A DNA stretch of 16,332 nucleotides from Gammaproteobacteria bacterium (GTDB lineage: Bacteria; Pseudomonadota; Gammaproteobacteria; Chromatiales; Chromatiaceae): NCBI GenBank assembly GCA_019136395.1, contig JAGVUH010000335.1:1-16332 (forward strand). Reading direction: 5' to 3'. Numbering within the stretch: position 1 is the stretch's first letter; every line of letters begins with the position of its first letter. Below, piece after piece: positions 6,973 through 14,452 of the stretch. Under the pieces are notes generated by a model. That model saw only the letters and a program-made list of their open reading frames with translations. It did not search any database and was not told the DNA's origin. Made by a program: the position numbers and the translations under genes.

Positions 6973-7896
6973 TTGACCATGACCATGACCACGATGACAT
7001 CCATAAGCAAACTCCTTCGCAGCAGACCTTTCAGGCGCTCCAGACTCTCCGGGCTTTCCAGTCTCCTGGCCCTATCCTTGTCCTTGCTGGCCCTGTCCTT
7101 CCGGGCGGGGCCCTTGGCCGCCGAGCCCTACACCTTCGGCGTCCTCTCCCAGCGTAGCGCGGTCCTTAGCGCCCAGTACTGGAATCCCATCCTCGACTAT
7201 GTCAAGGCCAGGACCGGGGTGGACCTCACTCTCAAGCTGGCGCGCACGGCCCCGGAATCCAACGAGGCCACAGCACGGGGCGAGTACGACTTCGTCTATT
7301 CCAACACCATTTTTCTACCCAAGATGGCCCAGGCCAATTACCAGGTCATTCTGCGCCCCCGGGACGAGGCCATCCGCAGTCAGATCGTCACCCTCGCGGA
7401 TTCACCCATCCAGAGCCTCATGGACCTCGCGGGTAAGGAGGTGGGCTTCCCCTCCCTGGCGGCCTTCGTAGGTTACGCCGTGCCCATGGACCAACTGCTG
7501 CGGGAGGGCATCCAGGTCACCCCGGTCTTCGGTGGCAACCAGGAGGGTATCATGGGCCAGTTGAAGGCCGGCAAGGTGATCGCCGCCGGGGTCAACAGCC
7601 AGGTGATGAAGGCCTTCGCCAACCGCGAGGGTCTAAGCTATCGGGTGCTGTGGGAGTCGGTGCCCTACAACAATTTGCCCATCTCCGCCCACCCCCGGGT
7701 GCAACTAGACGTCGTCAGCGCCGTGCGGGACACCATCTCCGGCATGAACGAGGATCCCGAAGGCGCCAAGGTCCTGGAGGCCACGGCCCAGGTCATCGGT
7801 CAGAAGCCTCCTTATGGTTTCGTCGCCTCCAGTCCGGCGGATTACCGTAATTACGTCGAGTTCTACGCTGAAACCCTGGTCAAGGACATCGAGTAG
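6973..7896 (+). CDS. PhnD-like periplasmic substrate-binding protein
   Basis: Encodes up to 307 residues. The start is uncertain: TTG at 6973, or ATG at 6979, 6985 or 6994, after AGGGGAGG at 6951-6958. A Sec signal peptide follows: basic RSRPFRRSR, hydrophobic LSSLLALSLSLLALSF, and probable cleavage after PLAA at about residue 50. The mature part (EPYTFGVLSQRSA...) matches the phosphate/phosphite/phosphonate binding-protein family (PhnD, Phosphonate-bd): YWNPILDYVKARTGVDL near the start, GEYDFVYSNT, LAGKEVGFPS, GNQEGIMGQLKAGKVIAAGVN and YNNLPISAHP. No phnC or phnE transport genes are present. The next gene is a hybrid sensor kinase 137 bases downstream, so a sensory role, presenting a ligand to that kinase, is more likely than transport. 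The ligand is unknown; members of this fold in such contexts bind varied small anions. Confidence 0.85.
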   Translation: MTMTMTTMTSISKLLRSRPFRRSRLSGLSSLLALSLSLLALSFRAGPLAAEPYTFGVLSQRSAVLSAQYWNPILDYVKARTGVDLTLKLARTAPESNEATARGEYDFVYSNTIFLPKMAQANYQVILRPRDEAIRSQIVTLADSPIQSLMDLAGKEVGFPSLAAFVGYAVPMDQLLREGIQVTPVFGGNQEGIMGQLKAGKVIAAGVNSQVMKAFANREGLSYRVLWESVPYNNLPISAHPRVQLDVVSAVRDTISGMNEDPEGAKVLEATAQVIGQKPPYGFVASSPADYRNYVEFYAETLVKDIE

Positions 7897-7900
7897 CCCG

Positions 7901-7938
7901 AGATCCTCGGATCCTCACATAATCGGATCCCCGGATCT
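7901..7938 (+). terminator. GGATC-rich hairpin after the binding-protein gene
   Basis: AGATCCTCGGATCC and GGATCCCCGGATCT form a 14-bp stem with two central mismatches and a 10-base loop, beginning four bases after the stop codon. No U-run follows at once; T-rich DNA begins about 30 bases later (7965-7983). A second small hairpin, GGGGG/CCCCC with an 8-base loop, lies at 7985-8002. The structure may attenuate rather than end transcription, giving more binding protein than kinase. Confidence 0.45.
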
Positions 7939-8033
7939 GTAATGTGAAAGTCAGGCTAAAGTGTTTCATTTTATTTTAATTTCAGGGGGTTGGTCCGCCC
8001 CCACATGACTCTTAGCTTCTGAGAGCGATCTTC

Positions 8034-11000
8034 ATGCGGCGCCTTTGGGAGAGCCTGCCCTTCATCGGGCGTTTGCTGGTCACAGCGAGTACCGCGATCC
8101 TGGTGGCCGGGGCGGCGATGGTCTTTGTCAGCGCCCGCCAGGAGGCGGCGGAGATCCGCCTGGATCTGCGTCAGGAACTGGAAAATGAGTTGGACACCCT
8201 GCCGGCGGCCCTGGCCGAGACCGTGGTGGTCGGTGACTTCGCCACCCTCCAGCAGACCCTGGATCGTTATGTAGCCCGCCCCCTGATCGCCAAGGTCAGC
8301 TTTCAGGATACCTCCGGGGTCCTGCTGACCAGCGGTGGTCCCCCTAGTCCCTCAGCGGCGCCGGCCTGGTTTCTCGCCCTCTTCGATTTTTCCGATGTGG
8401 CGGGTCAGGCCCCGGTCCTGGTCGGGGGGCGCAGCTATGGGGATCTGTCCCTGGTCCTCACGGCGCGGCGTTTGTCCGAGCGCGCCTGGGATCACCTCCA
8501 GAATCATCTGTGGATCCTGTTCCTGGCGATCTGCGTCGATTTTATCGGCATCTGGCTGGTGCTCAGGACCGGTCTCAGCCCCTTGAAACAGTTGGAGGGC
8601 GGTGCGCGGGCCATGGCCGCCGGCCGTCTCGACGTGCAACTGGCCCCTGAAGGCAGTCCCGAATTCAGGAGTCTCATCGACTCCTTCAACCGCATGGTCC
8701 GGTCGGTGCGCCAGGGCCAGGCCGACCTGCGCGAATCCGAGGAACGGCTGGCCTACGTCCTGGATGCGACGGGGGAAGGGACCTGGGACTGGGATATCGC
8801 CCAGGACCAAGTGACGCACAACAAGCAATGGGGTCGGCTGATCGGCCAGGAGGGCATCCCCGAGGCCCATGCCGTGGCCTTTTTCGCCGCCTATCTCCAT
8901 CCCGAGGATCGCCCCCTGGTCATGGCCCGCATCGAGGACGCCCTCGCCGATCGCGCCCCCTATGCGTCCGAACATCGCATGCTCACGGCGGATGGTGGCA
9001 GTATCTGGGTCCTCGACCGGGGCAAGGTGGTGGAACGGGAACCCGACGGCAGTCCCCGGCGCATGGTGGGCGCCATTACCGACATCACCGCCCGCAAAAT
9101 GGGCGAAGAGGCCCTGCTCCAGGCCAAGCACGACGCCGAGCGTGCCAATGCGGCCAAGAGCCAGTTCCTGGCCAACATGAGCCATGAAATCCGCACCCCC
9201 ATGAATGCCGTGCTGGGTCTGGCGCAACTGCTGGAACTGGAGGATCTGGCCCCCCAACAAAGGGAGTGGGTGCGCCACATCCTCGCCGCCGGCCAAAGCC
9301 TGTTGGCAATCATCAACGACATCCTTGACTTCTCCAAGATCGAACGGGGTCAGATCCACCTGGAATCCCGACCCCTCGACTTGGCCACTTTGCTGGTCAA
9401 GCTCCTGAGCCTCCTAGGCAAGATGGCCGCCGCCAAGGGGCTCACGTTCCAGGTCGAGATGCCGGAGGTCCTTCCGGAACGCCTGCTGGGCGATCCCCTG
9501 CGGCTGGAGCAGGTTCTCCTCAACCTGCTGGGTAACGCGGTGAAGTTCACTGAAAGGGGGGAGATCAGGCTCATCCTCCGTCAGGAGGTGGAGGGTACCG
9601 AGGATCTCCGCCCGGAGCAGGAGAGGGAGGATGCCGGTGATCTTCGCCTGAAGCAGGAGATGAAGGATGCTGGTAATCTGCGGCGTGAGGCGTTGGCTGT
9701 AAAGGTTGTCGGCCAGGACGCTAGCCACCCGCAAGACGGCCCTAAACCCAGCATCAGCCTCAGCCCCAGTCCCGACAGCGGCCAGGTGAGGCTCCGTTTC
9801 GAGGTCAGGGACACCGGTATCGGCATCGCCCCGGAAAATCTGGTCAGCCTTGGCACCCCCTTTACCCAGGCCGATGGCACCATCACCCGCCGTTTTGGCG
9901 GCACCGGCCTGGGTCTCGCCATCTCCCGGCAATTGATCGAGCTCATGGGCGGCACCTTGGGCTGCGAGAGCAGTCAGGGGGTAGGTAGCTGCTTCTGGTT
10001 CACGGTGACCTGCGATCAGGCGCCGCCGGCGGAGCCTTCTACGGATGAGGGGGGTGAGGGACGAGTGGTCCCCAGCCCGCCAGTGGCATTCTCGGCGGGC
10101 AACCGGCTGGCGGGTCTGAGCTTTCTGGTGGTGGACGATCATCACTGGAACCGGGATGTGGTCCGGCAGGCCCTGGAGCGCGAGGGTGCCTGTGTGACCC
10201 TGGCCACTGATGGCCAAGAGGCCCTTGAGGTGCTCAAAGCCAGGTCGGGGGATTTCGCGGCGGTCCTGATGGACATCCAGATGCCTGTGATGGACGGCCT
10301 GACCGCCACCCGGGCCATCCGCGGTGAACTCGCGCAGCTTGATCTGCCGGTGATCGCCTTCTCGGCCGGGGTGCTCGCCGATCAGCGTCAGGAGGCCCTG
10401 GCGGCTGGGGTCAACGACTTCCTGGCCAAGCCGGTGGACCTGGAGGAAATGGTCGCCATGCTGGAGCGGTGGACCCGATATCCGACGGGGGCCACGGCCG
10501 GGAAGCCGCCTTGGCCTCCCTCAACCAGCGCCATTGGCCCCGCGGTTTCCGGTCCGGACGCCCAATGTCCCGCCAGCCAGGGGCCAGCCGTCAAAGTTCT
10601 GGCCGCCCAAGGTCCAGCCGCCAAAGATCTGGCCGTCCAGCCTGCGGCGAAGGAGATGCTCGCGGCCTTTCCCGACATCCCTGGCCTCAATACCCGCCGG
10701 GCCGCGGTCCTGCTCGGCCACAACCGCGACTTCTTCCTCGCCCTGTTGCGCGATTTCGCGCGGGATTTCAGCGCGGTCGCGCATCAGGTGCGTCAGGACC
10801 TCGCTTCCGGTGACGCCACCGCCGCCGCCCGGCGGCTCCATGCCTTGCGGGGCCTCGCCGGTAATATCGGGGCCATCGATCTGGCGCGAGCGGCGGGGGA
10901 GCTCGAATCCGCCCTCCGCGCCCAAATCGATGGACCGGAGGTCGAGGCCCCGCTGGAGACCTTCACCGGCCAGATGGCCGCGATCATCGAGGCCATCACC

Positions 11001-11297
11001 CCTTGGCTGGCGCCCTCTGAAGAGAACCCGCCAGGCTCTGGGATCGCCGGGGTCGTCGATCCCCTGCCTGATCTGGACCCCGTCAAGCTGGCGACCTTGC
11101 GCGAAACCCTCGTACGCTGCGATCTGGCCGCCCTGGATCTCTTCAGCGACCTGCAACCGGCCCTGAGCAATGTTCTGGGGCCTGAGGAGGTCCGCCAACT
11201 CGCCGAGGCCATCCATGCCCTGCGGTTTGAGGAGGCGGCGGCCCTGCTGCCCGCATTCCTGACCCCGGCTTGTGACCCTCCTGACCATGCGAAGTGA
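8034..11297 (+). CDS. Membrane hybrid sensor histidine kinase (HAMP-PAS-HisKA-HATPase-REC-HPt)
   Basis: Encodes 1087 residues. In order: TM1 about 12-33; a periplasmic domain about 34-155 (LRQELENELDTLPAALAE, ending VGGRSYGDLSLVLTARRLSE); TM2 about 157-178; HAMP about 180-230; PAS/PAC about 235-355 ending GAITDITARK; HisKA with His384 (ANMSHEIRTPMNAVLG); HATPase_c with N box Asn501 (LGNAVKF), G1 DTGIG 593-597 and G2 GGTGLGL 622-628; REC about 695-812 with Asp701/Asp702, phosphoacceptor Asp747 (MDIQMPVMDG) and Lys799; HPt with His936 (RRLHALRGLAGNIGA). A C-terminal segment (about 1015-1072) recurs in the next gene. Two oddities: a low-complexity insert of about 68 residues (516-583) between N box and G1, and 10-residue repeats in the REC-HPt linker. 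It lies 137 bases after the binding protein, its likely input partner, and nine bases before the hemerythrin frame, so it is probably cotranscribed with the second kinase. All relay residues are intact; the final phosphate acceptor is unknown. Confidence 0.95.
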   Translation: MRRLWESLPFIGRLLVTASTAILVAGAAMVFVSARQEAAEIRLDLRQELENELDTLPAALAETVVVGDFATLQQTLDRYVARPLIAKVSFQDTSGVLLTSGGPPSPSAAPAWFLALFDFSDVAGQAPVLVGGRSYGDLSLVLTARRLSERAWDHLQNHLWILFLAICVDFIGIWLVLRTGLSPLKQLEGGARAMAAGRLDVQLAPEGSPEFRSLIDSFNRMVRSVRQGQADLRESEERLAYVLDATGEGTWDWDIAQDQVTHNKQWGRLIGQEGIPEAHAVAFFAAYLHPEDRPLVMARIEDALADRAPYASEHRMLTADGGSIWVLDRGKVVEREPDGSPRRMVGAITDITARKMGEEALLQAKHDAERANAAKSQFLANMSHEIRTPMNAVLGLAQLLELEDLAPQQREWVRHILAAGQSLLAIINDILDFSKIERGQIHLESRPLDLATLLVKLLSLLGKMAAAKGLTFQVEMPEVLPERLLGDPLRLEQVLLNLLGNAVKFTERGEIRLILRQEVEGTEDLRPEQEREDAGDLRLKQEMKDAGNLRREALAVKVVGQDASHPQDGPKPSISLSPSPDSGQVRLRFEVRDTGIGIAPENLVSLGTPFTQADGTITRRFGGTGLGLAISRQLIELMGGTLGCESSQGVGSCFWFTVTCDQAPPAEPSTDEGGEGRVVPSPPVAFSAGNRLAGLSFLVVDDHHWNRDVVRQALEREGACVTLATDGQEALEVLKARSGDFAAVLMDIQMPVMDGLTATRAIRGELAQLDLPVIAFSAGVLADQRQEALAAGVNDFLAKPVDLEEMVAMLERWTRYPTGATAGKPPWPPSTSAIGPAVSGPDAQCPASQGPAVKVLAAQGPAAKDLAVQPAAKEMLAAFPDIPGLNTRRAAVLLGHNRDFFLALLRDFARDFSAVAHQVRQDLASGDATAAARRLHALRGLAGNIGAIDLARAAGELESALRAQIDGPEVEAPLETFTGQMAAIIEAITPWLAPSEENPPGSGIAGVVDPLPDLDPVKLATLRETLVRCDLAALDLFSDLQPALSNVLGPEEVRQLAEAIHALRFEEAAALLPAFLTPACDPPDHAK
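9603..9692 (+). repeat. 36-bp in-frame tandem repeat inside the kinase ATPase domain
   Basis: Two full 36-base units (9603-9638, 9639-9674) and a half unit (9675-9692) encode DLRPEQEREDAG, DLRLKQEMKDAG and NLRREA. They lie in the extra segment between the N box and the G1 motif of the first hybrid kinase. The corresponding place in the paralogous kinase (about 13127-13147) has only about seven residues. Confidence 0.7.
10578..10667 (+). repeat. 30-bp in-frame repeat in the REC-HPt linker
   Basis: Three units of ten codons encode QGPAVKVLAA, QGPAAKDLAV and QPAAKEMLAA. The preceding GPAVSGPDAQ and CPAS are related decayed copies. The repeat lengthens the flexible linker between the receiver and HPt domains of the first kinase; the paralogue has a shorter Pro-rich linker without it. 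Confidence 0.65.
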
Positions 11298-11306
11298 ATC
11301 AACACC

Positions 11307-11599
11307 ATGAGCCCTGAAACCCTGGCCCCCGAGGGGGACATCATGCCCTGGAGCGAGCACTTCGCCACCGGCTTCGCGGATATCGACCGCCAGCACCGGC
11401 AACTCCGGGGGACAGTTTCAACGCCCTGGTCGATTACGCCGCGCATCACTTTGCCACCGAGGAGGCCCTCTGGGAGACCTGGCTCGCCGGCGACGAAGAG
11501 GTCGAGCGACATCATCGCGGCCACGCGGCCTTCCGGGACCGGCTGGAGGCCCTCCACGCGGCGGCGGCCCGGTCCTCCGCCGAGGAAGTCACCGAGGAG
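11307..11599 (+). pseudogene. Hemerythrin module, frameshifted from the downstream kinase
   Basis: From ATG 11307 the protein begins MSPETLAPEGDIMPWSEHFATGFADIDRQHRQL, a bacteriohemerythrin start (W-x-x-x-F-x-T-G-x-x-x-ID-x-QH). After 11405 homology jumps to another frame, which from 11417 reads FNALVDYAAHHFATEEALW, then ERHHRGH, then LVRWLAHHILNED and on into the kinase. Across both frames every iron ligand of the family is present: QH, HxxxE, HxxxH and HxxxxD. About 11 bases (11406-11416) stand where about 18 would be expected, as if seven had been lost. The first frame carries on out of register to 11753. The intact ancestor was one gene, hemerythrin fused to the hybrid kinase, sensing oxygen or redox state through a diiron site. 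This may be a true mutation or a sequencing error. It starts nine bases after the first kinase ends. Confidence 0.8.
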
Positions 11600-14452
11600 T
11601 TGCTGCTCTTCCTGGTTCGCTGGCTTGCCCATCACATCCTCAACGAGGACCAACGGCTGGCCCGGATCGTTCAGGCGGTCCAGGCCGGCGCCCGGGTCCC
11701 GGCGGCAATCCGCCACGCCAATGACGAGTCGGGTGGCGCCATGGGCGTTCTGATCAACAGCCTCCTGAGCCTGAACGAATTGCTGGCGACGCGCACCCTG
11801 AGCCTGTTGCGCGAGCAGTCCCGTCGTCGCCAGGTCGAGGCGGATCTCAAGGACAGCCAGCTCCAGCAGGCCCTGCGCGAGAGCGATGAGCGCTTTCGCG
11901 CCCTGGTCGAGACGACCAGCGACTGCATCTGGGAGGTCGATGACCAGGGCCGTTATACCTATCTGAGTCCCCGCTTCCGGGACATGACCGGGCATCCGCC
12001 CGAGACCTTCCTCGGCAAGACCCCGGTGGAGTTGCTGCCCCCGGAGGAGGCGATCCTCAAGGGCGCGGCGGTGCGGGAGAGCCTGCGCGCCCAGGCGCCC
12101 TTTGCCAACCTGCGCCATCCGGTCTTGTGCCGGGATGGGCGGCGGATCATCGTCGAGGTCAGCGGCAATCCGCATTTCTCCCCCGCCGGGGATTATCTGG
12201 GGCTACGCGGTGTCACTCGCGATATCACCGAACGCCTGCGCCAGGAGGAGGAGCTCGGTGCCGCGCGGGAGGCCGCCGCCCGACAGGCCGGCGAACAGCG
12301 GGTCGGGGCCTTCATCGCGCAAGGCCTGGCGGGGGTCGCCGAGGTGAGCCTGGAGGGTTACCTGGTCCACGTCAACGACCGTTATTGCCAGATTGTCGGG
12401 CACCCCCGGGAGGCCCTTCTGGGCAGGCATATGCGAGAGTTCACCCCGCCCGAGGACTGGGCGCTGGAGGAGGCCTTGTTTGCCAGACTGCTGCGGGGAG
12501 AAGGCGGCGCCATCATCGAAAAACGCTACCGCCGCGCGGATGGAACCCTGGCCCATGCCCAGGTGGCGGTCGCCCTGGAGCGGGATGCCCAGGGTCAGCC
12601 CGCCGGCTTCCTGGGGCTGCTGACCGACATTAGCGCGCGGATGGAGGCCGAAACCGCCCTGCTGGAGGCCAAGGAACAGGCCGAGGCCGCCAACCGCGCC
12701 AAGAGCCAGTTCCTCGCCAACATGAGCCACGAGATCCGCACCCCCATGAACGCGGTCCTCGGCATGGCGCAACTGCTCGAACAGGAGGGGCTCACCCCGG
12801 GACAGCGGACCAAGGTTCGCCACATCCGTGCCGCCGGGCGCTCCCTCCTGGCCCTCCTCAACGACATCCTGGATTTGTCCAAGATCGAGCGGGGCGAGAT
12901 GCGTCTGGAACCCCAGCCCTTCGTGCTCCAGGGCTTCCTCACCCACTTGCAGGTGCTCATGGGCGGCATGGCCAGGGCCAAGGGGCTGGATTTCCGCATC
13001 GAGGCCCCGGGGGATCTGGTCACGGGGCTGCTGGGCGACGCCCTGCGCCTCGAACAGATCCTGACCAACCTGATCGGCAATGCCATCAAATTCACCGAAC
13101 GCGGCGAGGTCCGCCTGCGCCTTCTCCAGCGGGAACTGACGCCGGAGCGGGTCCGGTTGCAGTTTCTGGTCAGCGACACGGGCCTCGGGATCGCCCCGGA
13201 GCAACTTACCCATTTGGGCACCCCCTTCACCCAGGCGGATGGCACCATCACCCGCCGCTTCGGTGGCACCGGGCTCGGCCTGGCCATCTCCCGCCAACTG
13301 GTGGAACTGATGGGCGGCGCCTTCGGCTGGGAGAGCACCCAGGGCGTCGGCAGCACCTTCTGGTTCGAGGTCGGCTTCGCCCGCCAACCGGACAAACCGG
13401 AACAACCGTCCCCGCCCGTCTCCGCCCCCGCCCTGGCCAAGGGGCCACGTCTGCCGGGTCTGCGGGTCCTGGTGGTGGACGACCATCACTGGAACCTGGA
13501 GGTCGTCGCCCAGGTCCTGGCCCGGGAGGGGGCGCGGGCAACCCTGGCCGTCCACGGTCAGGAGGCCCTGGACCGCCTGCGCGAGCACCCCGGGGGTTAC
13601 GATGCCGTGCTGATGGATATCCAGATGCCGGTGATGGATGGGCTGGCGGCCACCCGCGCCATTCGCGGGGAGCTCGGCCTGGCGGACCTGCCGGTCATCG
13701 CCTTTTCCGCCGGCGTCCTCGCCGACCAGCGCCGGGAGGCCCTCGCGGCCGGCGTCAACGGCTTCGTCGCCAAGCCGGTGGACCTGGAGGATCTGGTCGC
13801 CCAGTTGCGGTCTTGGTGTCACCCGGGCCCGGCGGAGAAACCGAGCACGCCTCCTGACCGGCCCGTCAGCCCACCCGAGGGGGGCTTCCCCGACATCCCG
13901 GGCATCAATACCCGGCGGGCGGCCCTCCTGCTGGGCAATGACCAGGCCTTTTTCAGGCGCTTGTTGCGAAATTTCGTCGCCGATTTCGCCGATGTCGTGG
14001 CCCGGATGCGCCAGGATCTGGCCGCGGATCAGGCAATCAAGGCCGCCCGGCGCCTGCATGCCCTGCGCGGCCTGGCCGGCAACATCGGCGCCATCGGCCT
14101 GGCGCGCGCCTCCCAGGAACTGGAGGCCGCCATCGGCGCCCGCCAACCGGGGCTGGAGGCCGATCTCGAGGCATTCGACTCCCAGGTGTTGGCCCTCGTC
14201 GAGGCCCTGATCCCCTGGCTGGATCCGCCCCAGGAACCGGTCAAAGCCGCTGGGTTGCCGGTCCCCCTGGACCGGGAACAACTGGCCCACCTCCGCGCCG
14301 CCCTGGCCCGCTCCGACCTTGCGGCGCTTGAGATCTTTCAGGAACTGAAACCGGCCCTGGCGGCCAACCTGGGTGATGCGGCGCTGGTAGTCCTGGCCGA
14401 GGCGATCCATGCCCTCCGCTTCGAGGCGGCCCTGGCTCAGTTACCCGGCTGA
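11600..14452 (+). CDS. Hybrid sensor histidine kinase (PAS-PAS-HisKA-HATPase-REC-HPt)
   Basis: Encodes 950 residues from TTG 11600, the first standard start codon in this frame after the hemerythrin frameshift. The frame itself is coding from 11417, so the true product was longer. Order: last helix of hemerythrin with HHILNED (11-17); linker helix about 40-95; PAS1 about 96-212; PAS2 about 235-348; HisKA with His377 (ANMSHEIRTPMNAVLG); HATPase_c with Asn494 (IGNAIKF), DTGLG 526-530 and GGTGLG 555-560; REC about 620-738 with Asp627/Asp628, phosphoacceptor Asp673 and Lys725; HPt with His820 (RRLHALRGLAGNIGA); the same C-terminal segment as its neighbour (about 890-948). There are no transmembrane helices, so it is cytoplasmic. 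From HisKA to the end it is a close paralogue of the preceding kinase, even in unusual words such as VVDDHHWN and AFSAGVLADQR; the two arose by duplication, with different sensor modules. Whether it is translated alone is unclear, because TTG 11600 cuts into the hemerythrin fold and no good ribosome binding site is seen. Confidence 0.9.
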   Translation: MLLFLVRWLAHHILNEDQRLARIVQAVQAGARVPAAIRHANDESGGAMGVLINSLLSLNELLATRTLSLLREQSRRRQVEADLKDSQLQQALRESDERFRALVETTSDCIWEVDDQGRYTYLSPRFRDMTGHPPETFLGKTPVELLPPEEAILKGAAVRESLRAQAPFANLRHPVLCRDGRRIIVEVSGNPHFSPAGDYLGLRGVTRDITERLRQEEELGAAREAAARQAGEQRVGAFIAQGLAGVAEVSLEGYLVHVNDRYCQIVGHPREALLGRHMREFTPPEDWALEEALFARLLRGEGGAIIEKRYRRADGTLAHAQVAVALERDAQGQPAGFLGLLTDISARMEAETALLEAKEQAEAANRAKSQFLANMSHEIRTPMNAVLGMAQLLEQEGLTPGQRTKVRHIRAAGRSLLALLNDILDLSKIERGEMRLEPQPFVLQGFLTHLQVLMGGMARAKGLDFRIEAPGDLVTGLLGDALRLEQILTNLIGNAIKFTERGEVRLRLLQRELTPERVRLQFLVSDTGLGIAPEQLTHLGTPFTQADGTITRRFGGTGLGLAISRQLVELMGGAFGWESTQGVGSTFWFEVGFARQPDKPEQPSPPVSAPALAKGPRLPGLRVLVVDDHHWNLEVVAQVLAREGARATLAVHGQEALDRLREHPGGYDAVLMDIQMPVMDGLAATRAIRGELGLADLPVIAFSAGVLADQRREALAAGVNGFVAKPVDLEDLVAQLRSWCHPGPAEKPSTPPDRPVSPPEGGFPDIPGINTRRAALLLGNDQAFFRRLLRNFVADFADVVARMRQDLAADQAIKAARRLHALRGLAGNIGAIGLARASQELEAAIGARQPGLEADLEAFDSQVLALVEALIPWLDPPQEPVKAAGLPVPLDREQLAHLRAALARSDLAALEIFQELKPALAANLGDAALVVLAEAIHALRFEAALAQLPG

